Assembly: GCA_017548605.1 (NCBI GenBank)
Contig: JAFYZT010000042.1
Location: 44,179 to 108,178 of the forward strand
DNA: 64,000 nt
Source of the DNA: Prevotella sp.
GTDB taxonomy: Bacteria > Bacteroidota > Bacteroidia > Bacteroidales > Bacteroidaceae
Direction: 5' to 3'
In this document: positions 1-8,900 of the stretch, piece after piece
Layout: every line of letters starts with the position of its first letter
Position numbering within the stretch: the first letter of the stretch is position 1
Made by a program: the position numbers and the translations under genes
The notes under the pieces: generated by a model
The model's input: only the letters and a program-made list of their open reading frames with translations
Told to the model about the DNA's origin: nothing
Database searches by the model: none

Positions 1-768
1 CCAGTGCTCAGGAACACCACCGGCGGCATATTCCAAGTGGTATTTGTTGCCACGTTTGTATATCCATGATGCCTCCTCGAAATTAGTCTTGGGTGTGCCG
101 TCGTCGTTATAGCCCTTAAAGGGACCGAATGCTGATTCGCTTTTGGTGTTCACCTCTATCTCGTTGCTGGTGAGTGAGGTCATGCTATTGGATAGTTTGG
201 CATACCACAACATGTTGTTGCCATAGAACAGGTAAGCCTGGCCGTCATCGTCGATAAACACCGAAGGGTCGATCTTGAACCACCCTTTCACCAATGGTCT
301 TTTGATGGGATCCTGGTAGGGGCCGGCTGGATGATCGGCCACAGCAACTCCGATGCCGGGGTATGACTCACCTTTGATGGTGGCGGTGACATACCAGTAC
401 CATTTGCCATTGCGCTCTATGCACTGGCTGGCCCAGCAATCGTTGTCCTGCTTGGCCCATGAAGAGAAAGTGGCCGATGTCAGCGGCGTTCCCCGGTACG
501 TCCAGTTCACCATATCCACGGTGCTGTAGAGCAGCCAGTCCTTCATGGTGAAATAACCGTTCTGGGTGACATCTTCGTCGTGGTCGACAAAGAGATAAAG
601 CGTGTCGCCATGTACGTAGGGTGCCGGGTCGGGAGTGTATCGGTCGCAGATAATGGGATTTTGGGCCATGATGCCTGTGCACGACAGCAAGACCAACAAG
701 ACCGACAGTGAATGTTTAAGCAATGCTCTCCACACTTTCTGTTGTGTAAAGTCTTTTCTGGTAGTCAT
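1..768 (-). CDS. Glycoside hydrolase family 43 protein, N-terminal part (truncated by window edge)
   Basis: The reading frame starts at 768 on the minus strand and stays open for 256 codons to the window edge, so the C-terminus is missing. Residues 1-36 form a signal peptide ending in MAQ. The rest reads as a GH43 five-bladed propeller: the catalytic-base Asp47 lies in DPAP, the pKa-tuning Asp167 in KIDPS, and the general-acid Glu (231 or 232) in FEEASWIYK. GH43 enzymes cleave arabinose or xylose linkages in plant polysaccharides; the exact substrate cannot be read here. A Bacteroidetes promoter lies about 60 bases upstream. The protein is probably periplasmic or surface-exposed. Confidence 0.85.
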   Translation of the reverse strand, partial: MTTRKDFTQQKVWRALLKHSLSVLLVLLSCTGIMAQNPIICDRYTPDPAPYVHGDTLYLFVDHDEDVTQNGYFTMKDWLLYSTVDMVNWTYRGTPLTSATFSSWAKQDNDCWASQCIERNGKWYWYVTATIKGESYPGIGVAVADHPAGPYQDPIKRPLVKGWFKIDPSVFIDDDGQAYLFYGNNMLWYAKLSNSMTSLTSNEIEVNTKSESAFGPFKGYNDDGTPKTNFEEASWIYKRGNKYHLEYAAGGVPEHW

Positions 769-815
769 GTAAATAACGTTTAGGTTTGATTAATCAAGGC
801 AGGACAGGAAATGAT

Positions 816-863
816 GGAAAAGCGGTGCAAAGGTACGGCTTTTCCACCATACCCGCAAATTTT
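816..863. repeat. 48-bp promoter repeat, copy 1
   Basis: This block matches 35168-35215 at about 45 of 48 positions, well beyond the two promoter boxes. Both copies point into a minus-strand transcription unit. The remainder of the 769-1084 gap holds a dispersed 'ATCCGTGT..TTTATGTC' repeat near 889-927 (related copy at 4114-4148), the ATPase promoter and the 22-bp tandem repeats. Confidence 0.7.
828..859 (-). promoter_or_regulatory. Promoter for the GH43 gene
   Basis: On the minus strand a -33 TTTG (856-859) is followed after 20 bases by a -7 TACCTTTG (828-835), matching the Bacteroidetes sigma consensus. It lies within a 48-bp block (816-863) that recurs almost unchanged at the tRNA-Pro promoter near 35168-35215. 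Confidence 0.75.
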
Positions 864-966
864 ATGTTCTTTATTCTTGTTCAATCTGTCCCATCCGTGT
901 CCTTATGTCTTTATGTTCCTTTGTCTAAAAAACCTTTGTTCTTTTGTTTAAAATTTTGGAGTTTCT

Positions 967-998
967 TTTGGAAGAACGAAACTCTTTTCGTATTTTTG
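967..998 (+). promoter_or_regulatory. Promoter for the first AAA ATPase gene
   Basis: TTTG at 967-970, a 20-base spacer, then TATTTTTG at 991-998. The expected transcription start is close to 1004, which puts the three 22-bp repeats in the 5' leader. Confidence 0.65.
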
Positions 999-1010
999 CA
1001 ACCAAGATTT

Positions 1011-1076
1011 GAACATTTTGTCAATCATTTTTGAACATTTTGTCAATTACTTTTGAACATTTTGTCAATTACTTTT
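1011..1076 (+). repeat. Three tandem 22-bp repeats in the leader of the ATPase gene
   Basis: The unit begins GAACATTTTGTCAATTAC. Copies lie at 1011-1032, 1033-1054 and 1055-1076; the last two are identical and the first differs at a few bases. The array ends 8 bases before the ATG at 1085. The spacing of two helical turns suits a repeated protein-binding site, so an autoregulatory operator is a reasonable guess. Confidence 0.85.
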
Positions 1077-1084
1077 GAGTTATT

Positions 1085-2275
1085 ATGGAATATAAGAGGC
1101 CACAGTTTACAGAAGTTTTAGAACGCATCAATGAGCCAAGACGGTTCATTCAAGTGTTGGCAGGACCACGACAAGTGGGTAAGTCAACTCTGATGAATCA
1201 GGTGTTGGAAAAATGTCCGTTGCCGTATTATTTGTATAATGCTGACGGAGTTGATGAGAATGATGCCGACTGGATTCGCCGTGTGTGGGAGAGTGCAAGA
1301 GCACAGATGGATACTAAGCATCAGGCGGAGGTTGTGCTAGTCATTGATGAGATACAAAAAATAAAGCAATGGAGCGAATTCGTCAAACGAGAATGGGATG
1401 CCGACACGAGGAACCGCCGTCAGTTGAAACTTTTCCTTCTTGGTTCCTCTAGGTTGATGTTGCGAAAGGGGCTGACAGAGTCTCTGGCAGGCCGTTTTGA
1501 ACTAATTCGATTAGGGCATTGGTCATGGCAAGAGATGTCAGAAGCTTTCGGGTGGACATTAGACCAATGGGTATACTATGGTGGATACCCTGGAACGGCC
1601 AGCCTCATCGGAAATATGCAACGTTGGAAGAAATACGTAAAAGAATCACTCGTTGCACCATCCATAGAAAAAGATGTCATCCTGACATCTAATATCTACA
1701 AACCGGCATTGATGAAACAGCTGTTTGAATTAGGCTGTTCCTACTCTGCCGAACAACTCTCACTCACCAAAGCATTAGGACAGTTGCAGGATGCAGGTAA
1801 TGTCACCACACTTTCATCCTATCTGGGTATTCTTAAAGAATGTAACCTTTTGACGGGCTTGCAGAAGTATGCCAATGATGAAGCCCGTCGTTACCAATCA
1901 GTCCCTAAGTTCCAAGTCTATAACAGCGCGTTGCTTACAGCTTATCGAGGAACGATATACGAGAAAGACCGGACAGATCCGTTACAGTGGGGTCGATGGA
2001 TGGAATCAGCCGTAGGTGCCTATCTGCTCGGCGGTGCAGAAGACGGAGGCTATATGGTTAATTACTGGCGAGAGCGTTCCGATGAGGTTGATTTTGTCCT
2101 TTTGCGTCAAGGCGAGATAATAGCACTTGAGGTGAAGAGTGGCCGACGTAGTATGAATAGCGGTCTGCCTAATTTCTGTGAGCATTTTCATCCCAAACGT
2201 GCACTCGTAGTAGGTACAGACGGTATACCCTTTGAAGAGTTCTTTCAAATGCCAATAGAAGCCTTTTTCCAATAA
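1085..2275 (+). CDS. AAA ATPase with C-terminal DUF4143 domain
   Basis: A 396-residue stand-alone ATPase. Walker A is GPRQVGKST (residues 27-35) and Walker B is VVLVIDEIQ (about 83-91). The C-terminal third matches DUF4143 and keeps a PD-(D/E)XK-like pattern: EVDF, then ALEVKSG (about 328-350). Proteins of this architecture are common in anaerobes; their cellular role is not established, though nuclease or DNA-related function has been proposed from fold comparisons. The gene has its own promoter and a 22-bp repeat array. It lies upstream of a second ATPase of the same type, separated by a terminator. Confidence 0.85.
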   Translation: MEYKRPQFTEVLERINEPRRFIQVLAGPRQVGKSTLMNQVLEKCPLPYYLYNADGVDENDADWIRRVWESARAQMDTKHQAEVVLVIDEIQKIKQWSEFVKREWDADTRNRRQLKLFLLGSSRLMLRKGLTESLAGRFELIRLGHWSWQEMSEAFGWTLDQWVYYGGYPGTASLIGNMQRWKKYVKESLVAPSIEKDVILTSNIYKPALMKQLFELGCSYSAEQLSLTKALGQLQDAGNVTTLSSYLGILKECNLLTGLQKYANDEARRYQSVPKFQVYNSALLTAYRGTIYEKDRTDPLQWGRWMESAVGAYLLGGAEDGGYMVNYWRERSDEVDFVLLRQGEIIALEVKSGRRSMNSGLPNFCEHFHPKRALVVGTDGIPFEEFFQMPIEAFFQ

Positions 2276-2316
2276 CTGAGGTCTGAGGCATATCGCCCTC
2301 CGACAAACCATCAATA

Positions 2317-2349
2317 CCCTCCCGTTGGGAGGGATGGGCTATTTTTTTT
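2317..2349 (+). terminator. Rho-independent terminator after the first ATPase
   Basis: CCCTCCC (2317-2323) pairs with GGGAGGG (2327-2333) over a GTT loop; eight T residues follow at 2342-2349. The same GC-rich hairpin type recurs near 11796, 26642 and 50920. Confidence 0.6.
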
Positions 2350-2393
2350 GCAATACAAATCGCGTATTGCATAAAATAATATGAAATTTATGC
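2350..2393. repeat. Overlapping inverted repeats before the second ATPase
   Basis: GCAATAC (2350-2356) pairs with GTATTGC (2364-2370). GCATAAA (2369-2375) pairs with TTTATGC (2387-2393). Both lie just upstream of the putative promoter at 2402-2432, so they may be operator sites. Confidence 0.5.
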
Positions 2394-2401
2394 AGTAGGA
2401 G

Positions 2402-2432
2402 TTGTTTATTTCATAAAATAGCAGTATATTTA
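2402..2432 (+). promoter_or_regulatory. Putative promoter for the second ATPase
   Basis: TTG at 2402-2404, a 20-base spacer, then TATATTTA at 2425-2432. The -7 box lacks the final G of the consensus, so the call is moderate. Confidence 0.5.
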
Positions 2433-2456
2433 CCGGCGAAAAAGAAATATAAGAAG

Positions 2457-3701
2457 ATGAAGACAATTATTCTAAATCAACGAAAGGAACGTGATGAACT
2501 GTTGTCGCGTCCTTATCTGACACGTCGGAAAAACCAGGATACAAATTTACTGTTGAGTAGCAGCCTCATCAAGTTGATCACTGGTCCTCGTCGTGTCGGC
2601 AAATCCACACAGGCCCTTTTGATGTTGCGGAGAACGAATTTTGCTTACCTAAACTTCGATAGTCGACCGTTGTTGGACGCTTGGGATGCCAATCTTGTTA
2701 TGCGAATGCTGGATGATGTCTATCCAGGCTATGAATACCTTCTGCTCGATGAGGTGCAAAATCTTGATGCGTGGGATTTATGGGTAAGCGAACTCTATCG
2801 GCAGGGAAAGAACCTTGTCATAACAGGAAGTAATGCAAAGATGCTCAGCAGCGAGATGGCGACGGTGCTGACCGGCAAATACTTGCAAGTAGAGATGTTG
2901 CCTTTCAGTCTGGAAGAGTTTTTCGATTGGAACAAGATAGACCTTCATAAACTTCACCCGGAACAACAGACAGATGCATCAGTACTGACAGACGATTATC
3001 TAAGGTATGGAGGTTATCCTGAGGTGGTGGCCTCCAGGCAACTTGCACGCAGTTATCTTGACATTCTGTTTGACTCCATCGTGTGGAAGGATGTGGCAAA
3101 ACGTCACAATGTACGCAACATCACAGACTTAAACAATCTGGCTATGTATCTGGTCTCTAATTTTTGTAATCCCTTAACGGCCAACAATTTGGTAGAAGAA
3201 ATAGGATTCTCAAGTGTTAACACAGCAAAGAAGTTTATGGATTATCTGCATGAGCCATATCTTTTTTATTACCTACCACGTTATGATAATAAATTGAAGA
3301 GGATGAAAAAGGCTCCGCGAAAGGTGTATGTCGTCGACAATGGTTTTGTTGCAGCCAAAGCATTCTCGCTGAGTGACAATCTAGGACGGCTTTTGGAAAA
3401 TCAGGTTTTCATAGAACTGATACGTCGAGGTTACGATACTGAAAAATCATTGTTCTATTATCGTTCGCGCAACGACAAGGAGGTGGATTTCGTCCTTCGT
3501 AAAGGTTCTCGGATTGAAAGTTTGATTCAGGTGTGTTATGACATGAGTAGCCCAAAGACGGAAAAGAGAGAGGTGGACGGTTTGGCGGAATGTGCCGGGG
3601 AGCTGAAGTGTGACCATCTTGTCGTTGTAACCAACAGGGAAGAGCGAATCATAGAAAAGAAAGGTTACAAGATACAAGTAGTGCCAATAGGCAAGTTTTA
3701 G
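2457..3701 (+). CDS. AAA ATPase with degenerate DUF4143 domain
   Basis: A 414-residue relative of the upstream ATPase. Walker A is GPRRVGKST (residues 43-51) and Walker B is YLLLDEVQN (about 93-101). In the C-terminal DUF4143 region the EVDF element is kept, but the position corresponding to ExK reads IQVCYD, so a nuclease-type active site would be incomplete. The gene follows a terminator and has its own promoter and inverted repeats, so it is probably transcribed separately. Its role is not known. Confidence 0.8.
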   Translation: MKTIILNQRKERDELLSRPYLTRRKNQDTNLLLSSSLIKLITGPRRVGKSTQALLMLRRTNFAYLNFDSRPLLDAWDANLVMRMLDDVYPGYEYLLLDEVQNLDAWDLWVSELYRQGKNLVITGSNAKMLSSEMATVLTGKYLQVEMLPFSLEEFFDWNKIDLHKLHPEQQTDASVLTDDYLRYGGYPEVVASRQLARSYLDILFDSIVWKDVAKRHNVRNITDLNNLAMYLVSNFCNPLTANNLVEEIGFSSVNTAKKFMDYLHEPYLFYYLPRYDNKLKRMKKAPRKVYVVDNGFVAAKAFSLSDNLGRLLENQVFIELIRRGYDTEKSLFYYRSRNDKEVDFVLRKGSRIESLIQVCYDMSSPKTEKREVDGLAECAGELKCDHLVVVTNREERIIEKKGYKIQVVPIGKF

Positions 3702-3766
3702 GAGCAATGTTGATAATCCTATTTTAACTGTGTATGATGGATGTAAGAAACTTTGTTCATTCTTGC

Positions 3767-3818
3767 CCATAGAAATCCTAGGAAAAGAATCTTCTATCAA
3801 CATGCAAGGATGACAAGG
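3767..3818. repeat. CCTAGG-centred repeat, half copy
   Basis: The block CCCATAGAAATCCTAGGAAA and the following TCAACATGCAAGGATGACAAGG resemble each arm of the palindrome at 4340-4457. It stands alone, in the same orientation as the left arm. Confidence 0.55.
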
Positions 3819-3901
3819 CGGTTTCTTGTCTCCTTACCGGACAACCAGATGGAGGCCCTATGATCAGTTCTTTGCCCAGTGGCTGCTGCTTCAGTAATTT
3901 A

Positions 3902-3944
3902 ATTCAACTTTCGCAAGTTTCAGTTGAAAGGAGTTAAAAGAAGT
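3902..3944. repeat. 43-bp dispersed repeat, copy 1
   Basis: It matches 17102-17144 at 39 of 43 positions. It contains an inverted pair TTCAACT and AGTTGAA, and ends in GGAGTTAAAAGAAGT. The second copy sits in the 5' leader of the Nudix regulator gene. Confidence 0.75.
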
Positions 3945-4339
3945 AAGGAGGAGTTAGAAGAAGTTAGAAGCCAATAGCCCAGAGCCCATCAACGTGGTTG
4001 GGCAAGGTATTGTCTTTTATCTTCCCTTTATCTGTGTATTTCTGTGGTATCTGTGAGCCAATAATCAGTCCCATCAGCCCCTCTTCTGTGTATTTCTGTG
4101 AGCCAATAATCTCCATCCGTGTCTTTATGTCTTTATGTTCTTTTGTCTGGAAAATGAAAAGGACACAAAAGGACTGCAAAAAATTTGGTAAATAAAAGTA
4201 AAATCTATATATTTGCAGTCGAAGACGTGATGTGCGGGCAGGGAAAAATCCCTGTGCGGGTACACATTTTCAATTGGCTTTCAGTGTAATCGCTTGTTGG
4301 CCAACATTTTATCGGTATAAATAGCGTTATGCTTTCCAC

Positions 4340-4457
4340 CCAATAGAAACCTAGGAAATTTCTACTCAACATTGGATAAGCATGCAACTACAGCCCATAT
4401 TGCGTGGCCTGTTGTCATGGCATCTTATGTTGAAGGTTTTCCTAGGACCTCTATTGG
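4340..4457. repeat. 118-bp imperfect palindrome
   Basis: The left arm starts CCAATAGAAACCTAGGAAA (4340) and the right arm reads CCAATAGAGGTCCTAGGAAA on the opposite strand (ending at 4457). Further inward, TCAACAT, GAT, CATG and CAAC elements also pair, leaving a loop of about 15 bases near 4395-4408. It ends about 140 bases upstream of the start chosen for the next gene. It may form a cruciform or a structured RNA. Confidence 0.65.
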
Positions 4458-4599
4458 AAGATGCAGGCATACAGTGCCACGCTTTTTGTGTGCCTTTCCT
4501 GTTCCTCTTCCAAGAATGGTGAGCAGTAGCGTGCATAAGAAAGCCAGTGAGAAACCGGGTGAAATACAATACATAATAAACCTAAACAAAAATAGACAA

Positions 4600-5190
4600 A
4601 TGACATTAACAGAACCACAAAAAATGAAAAGGATCGTCAATGAGTACAACAAAGGACGTGATTCTAAATTAGCAAGAGTAAGGAATATTGTTGGTTCCTC
4701 ATCTCTAAAAGGTCTTACTGACAATCAATGGAAACCTATTATCAAAGGAGGCCACCAAAGGCGGATGCCTCATACAACGGTAAAAGATGCAACAGCGAAT
4801 CTGAAGGCATGTGCATGTCTGTCCCATTCTTTTGCTAACTTCGAGGACCTGTACGATTGTGTGAATAAATGCATTGGCGGAATACCTAAAGTTGGTCCGC
4901 TTGCTGTGTATGACATTGCACTTCGAATTGGTTATTTGCTAAATCCTCATGTCTTACCAAAGGATTATGTCTATGTGTCGAATGGGGCATTGAAGGGCTT
5001 CAAGAGATTATACCCTGGTGTACCGGTAGTTGATGGCAGAGTACCAATCATTGTCTTTAAAAAGCTTTTCGGCAGTTTGGATAGCATGTATATTGAGGAT
5101 ATCCTCTGCATTTACAAGGGTTATTTCGATAACGGCAAGATTATCAAATATCCGCTGGCTAAAGCAAGTACAACAAAAGGTTGTGTGTAA
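4600..5190 (+). CDS. Hypothetical protein with helix-hairpin-helix-like motif, possible DNA glycosylase relative
   Basis: The frame is open from 4372, but the upstream part is translated palindrome DNA, so I chose the ATG at 4600 (196 residues, MTLTEPQKMK). Residues about 93-111 (GIPKVGPLAVYDIALRIG) resemble the helix-hairpin-helix of HhH-GPD glycosylases. A later lysine-rich stretch (DYVYVSNGALKGFKRL) follows. No iron-sulfur cysteine cluster is seen. Codon use is AT-rich compared with the next large gene. It lies 34 bases before a gene that resembles the uracil-DNA glycosylase superfamily, so the two may act together on DNA. The family is not firmly recognised. Confidence 0.55.
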   Translation: MTLTEPQKMKRIVNEYNKGRDSKLARVRNIVGSSSLKGLTDNQWKPIIKGGHQRRMPHTTVKDATANLKACACLSHSFANFEDLYDCVNKCIGGIPKVGPLAVYDIALRIGYLLNPHVLPKDYVYVSNGALKGFKRLYPGVPVVDGRVPIIVFKKLFGSLDSMYIEDILCIYKGYFDNGKIIKYPLAKASTTKGCV

Positions 5191-5224
5191 CTGTGGCATT
5201 TTTTTCCCGTAATAAAAGACAAAT

Positions 5225-5929
5225 ATGCAAAAATCAAATTTGCCCATCTATTGGTTTGGAAACATGAATGCTTATATGGAGTCCAAAATCAAAATTATTA
5301 CAGTGGGACTAAATCCTTCTGACAAAGAATTCCGGGAAAAGGACACCGAACCATTCTGTTCCAACTTACGTTTTCCAGACTTCAAAGGAGATTGTACTTC
5401 TTTGTTGAAAGCATTGAATAGATATTTTGAATACAATCCCTATAGCAGGTGGTTTGACGGTGGCTTTGAGCCCATTCTAAATGGCATGGATGCCAGTTAC
5501 TATTCTAAACAAAAAGGTAAGGAGAAATATGCAAATAAGGCAGTGCATACAGACTTCTGTAGTCCTTGGGCAACAGAACCCACGTGGTCAAAACTCTCCA
5601 TTGCAGAAAAGAATAACTTATTGAAAGAAGGAATTGTATTATGGATGCATTTGGTGAAGTTGTTGAGCCCGGATATAATCCTTTTTTCTTTACCTCACGA
5701 TTTATTAAAAAAGGTAGGAATACATCCGTCTACTGATTTGTGTAAATTTCCTTTGACAAAAGATGGCCAAAATCGCTCAAAACCTGAAATCATAAAAAGA
5801 GGCATATATGACAAATCTTTAACTATATTTGGAACTACTGTAAATAATCCCTATGGACTCCTTGGGAAAGTGCAAAAAAATGAGTTAGGAGTAGAAATAA
5901 TAAAATTCTATAATACTATTAAACCTTAA
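5225..5929 (+). CDS. Uracil-DNA glycosylase superfamily-like protein
   Basis: A 234-residue cytosolic protein. IITVGLNPS (residues 24-32) resembles the first motif of UDG-fold enzymes (GMNPG in SMUG type). HTDFCSPWATEPTW (about 108-121) and PDIILFSLP look like further core strands of that fold. UDG-fold enzymes excise altered bases from DNA; some bacterial DNA glycosylases are known to act in phage defence. The gene is AT-rich, follows the HhH-like gene by 34 bases, and is followed closely by a secreted-protein gene of different composition, which suggests an acquired two-gene unit. The assignment rests on short motifs only. Confidence 0.55.
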   Translation: MQKSNLPIYWFGNMNAYMESKIKIITVGLNPSDKEFREKDTEPFCSNLRFPDFKGDCTSLLKALNRYFEYNPYSRWFDGGFEPILNGMDASYYSKQKGKEKYANKAVHTDFCSPWATEPTWSKLSIAEKNNLLKEGIVLWMHLVKLLSPDIILFSLPHDLLKKVGIHPSTDLCKFPLTKDGQNRSKPEIIKRGIYDKSLTIFGTTVNNPYGLLGKVQKNELGVEIIKFYNTIKP

Positions 5930-5975
5930 TTAAATTCTAAGTTAAACGTTTCAAAACTTAAATAGTTCAACCAAT

Positions 5976-8900
5976 ATGAAAAAAAGACTATTAACATTAG
6001 CGGTATCGTTCCTATGCACGCTATTTGCTTTTGCGCAGTTCAGCGGGTCTGGGTCAGGAACAGCGAGTGACCCTTACCTTATTTACAACGAGACGCAGCT
6101 CTCGCAGATGGCTAATTTTCTGAATCAGGAGGGCGTGGTGTTCAGCCTGAAGAAAGACCTTGACCTTACCAATTGGATAGCTGAGAACAGCCCTTCGCAG
6201 GGGTGGCAGCCCATCGGCGTGGAGGCCTCTCCCTTCAAGGGTAAACTGCTGGGTAATAACCATACCATTAGCGGCTTGTCCATCAACCGGTCTAGTTCTA
6301 GTTATGTGGGATTTTTCGGCAATCTGGAAGGTGCCACAGTGAGTGACTTAAATATTAATGGTTCTTCTATTAAAGGAGGTGATAATACTGGTGTTTTGGC
6401 GGGTATGGCAAAAAATACATCTGTAACGAATGTTAACATCCTGTTGTCGGATGCTTTAAGTGGTAATTGTGATTATCATGGTGGCCTGATAGGAAAAGTC
6501 CTAAATTCAACCTTGATGGATTGCATAGTCAATGGGGTTGTTCGTGGTAAACAGTATGTTGGTGGCATTATCGGAAAAGTAGATCTTGTGGCTGTTATCC
6601 TTACTAACTGTAGCTATGAGGGATATGTGTCTGGAAAAGGTGCTGTAGGTGGAATTGTCGGAGCCTTGGATGGTTCTACATCGTTGACCTCCTGTAAGTC
6701 GAAAGCAGAGATATCTTCTACAGGACAATATACAGGTGGTATCATAGGTAGTTCCTCTGGTGTATGTCTTAAATCCATGGAAGGTTGCAGCCATTTTGGT
6801 GACATATCTGGTACCGAATACGTTGGCGGTCTTGTCGGTAGAATCGTATTAAAAAATGGAAGTAGTTCTTTAAAAGGAGACAAAAATTATTTCATCAATA
6901 ATTGTACAGTGATAGGGAATATCAACGGTTCCGGAAATGATGTGGGTGGTTTGGTTGGAGCTTTAAGTTCGTCGTTCGTTACCAATTACGATAATGGATG
7001 TAATTATAAGTGTGTTTATTGTTTGACAAATAGCTACTTTAACGGAGATATTACGGGCGCGAACGCTGTTGGCGGCCTTGTTGGGGATCTATCTGGTGCA
7101 ACCATAAGAAACAATTATTCTTCTGGTAATATATATGGTGGTTGGTATGTAGGTGGCATAGTCGGTAGAGCTAAAGAAGTAAACTACACATCAGTTTACA
7201 ATACAACAACAACAATAACTTCTTCCATCATCAGCAACATATCTATTTGCTCCACCATTTCTTCTTCTTCCGGTTCCGCTTTAACGAGTTATGGACGAAT
7301 CTATGGTTCTGCCGACAATAGCACGACTATCGGTGCAATGGGAACCGCTGATGGCAACAGCGCCCTGACCCTGTGCAAACTCATTCGATCGGGAGTGACG
7401 CAGACAGTGCAGGAGAATTTGCAAAATGGCACCAGTGTAGGTCCGTCGCTGCTCAAGTTGAAGGCCACCTACGTGGCGAAGGGATGGGATTTTGACAACA
7501 ATTGGGAAATCCTCGAAACAGAATGCTATCCTTACAAAACCTATCAAGTAGCACCCCCTGTTATCGAGAGCGAACTAATATCTGGTGCCACAGTCATCAG
7601 TGGAAAAAGCGTTGAAGGTGGAACGGTCTATCTTCTTTACAAAGACAACGCTCCCGTATCCACCAATTGTTCTGGCAACTTATGGTCGTTCTCTACCGAG
7701 GCATTGCAGAGCGGTGCACAGGTGAGGACTTATGCCGAAGTGGACGGGAAGGTACCTTCTTATTATACCACAGCCACAGTAGGCTTCCCTGGCAGCGGCA
7801 CGGAGGCCGACCCTTACCGCATCTATTCGGCTGAAGACCTGCAGGGGGCTAACAAGATGGGTTACTATAAACTGATGAACGACATCGACCTCACCTCGTG
7901 GATCAATATCAACAGTTCCTCAAAAGGATGGGTACCTGTCGGTCTAAATAGTGGCGATGCCATCTATATCGATGGCGACAACCATAAGGTAACGGGACTG
8001 TGGACGAACACCACCGACGATTATACAGGTCTCTTCTCCTATTATTCCGCTGGCGAGATCAAAAACCTCACCGTTGAGGTGGCCACAGGAAAGCAGGTGA
8101 AGGGCGGCAACTATACGGGCATCCTGATTGGACGTATGGCCAACGGAACCATCACCAACTGTACTGTGAAGGGCGACGTCAGCGGCTTGCAATATACAGG
8201 TGGCATGGCGGGATTTGTGGAGAACACACCGCTCTTTATGCTCTCCGCCGAAGGAAATGTGACAGGTGCCTACCGTGTGGGTGGCTTGGTGGGCGAATTA
8301 GGCTCGTCTTCCTCCGTAAGCAAATGCTACGCTGTGTCTGACGTCACCGCTACAGGTTCCTCCGCCTCCCATGTGGGCGGTTTGTTCGGTTCTTGCGTCT
8401 CGACTATTGTTCAACAATCATTTGCCAACGGCACCGTTTCCGCTTCTGGCGCAGGCTCTAACACGGGCGGTCTCATTGGCCATGCAAACGGTACCTCCAT
8501 TACCAATTGTTACACCACAGCCTCCGTATCGGGCACTAATCATAATGGCGGTTTGGTGGCCTACGCTCTAAACACAAGCATTGACAAATGCTATGCAAAG
8601 GGTAACATAAGTGGCGAGAACTTTGGCGGAGGTATCGTTTCACAACTTGACGGTTCTGGTGCCTCGCTATCGAACAGCGTCGCAGCCAATAATATCCTCT
8701 CGCTGTCAGCCCAGTCATCATGGGGCAGCCGCGTGATTGGCGGTTACAAGAACGGTGCACCAGAGCCTGAAGAGAACAACTATGCTCTAAGTACCATGCA
8801 GGTGTCGCTCAACGGCGTGCCGCAGACAAAGACCGATGACCCGGTGGAGGGTATCGCCAAGCCGCAAGCCGACCTGATGAGCGCAACCACCTACCAAGGA

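Larger units (their letters stand above)
3702..4599. other. About 900 bases without a convincing gene: dispersed repeats and palindromes
   Basis: I found no credible gene here. Contents: a CCTAGG-centred repeat at 3767-3818; a 43-bp dispersed repeat at 3902-3944; two copies of 'TCTGTGTATTTCTGTG' with following AGCCAATAATC near 4029-4110; a 'CATCCGTGTCTTTATGTC' repeat near 4112-4148 that is also present near 889-927; a small hairpin CAGGG/CCCTG near 4239-4254; and a 118-bp imperfect palindrome at 4340-4457. A short open stretch near 3818-3897 (RWRPYDQFFAQWLLLQ) could be a gene fragment, but I cannot place it. Confidence 0.6.

Noticed and set aside
3818-3897. Transposase fragment (RWRPYDQFFAQWLLLQ)
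   Set aside because: Too short to assign, with stop codons on both sides and no terminal repeats.
4340-4457. Invertible promoter
   Set aside because: The arms are imperfect and the enclosed loop is only about 15 bases; no promoter lies between them and no recombinase gene is nearby.
4372-4599. N-terminal extension of the HhH-like protein
   Set aside because: It is translated palindrome sequence; the ATG at 4600 gives a more protein-like start.
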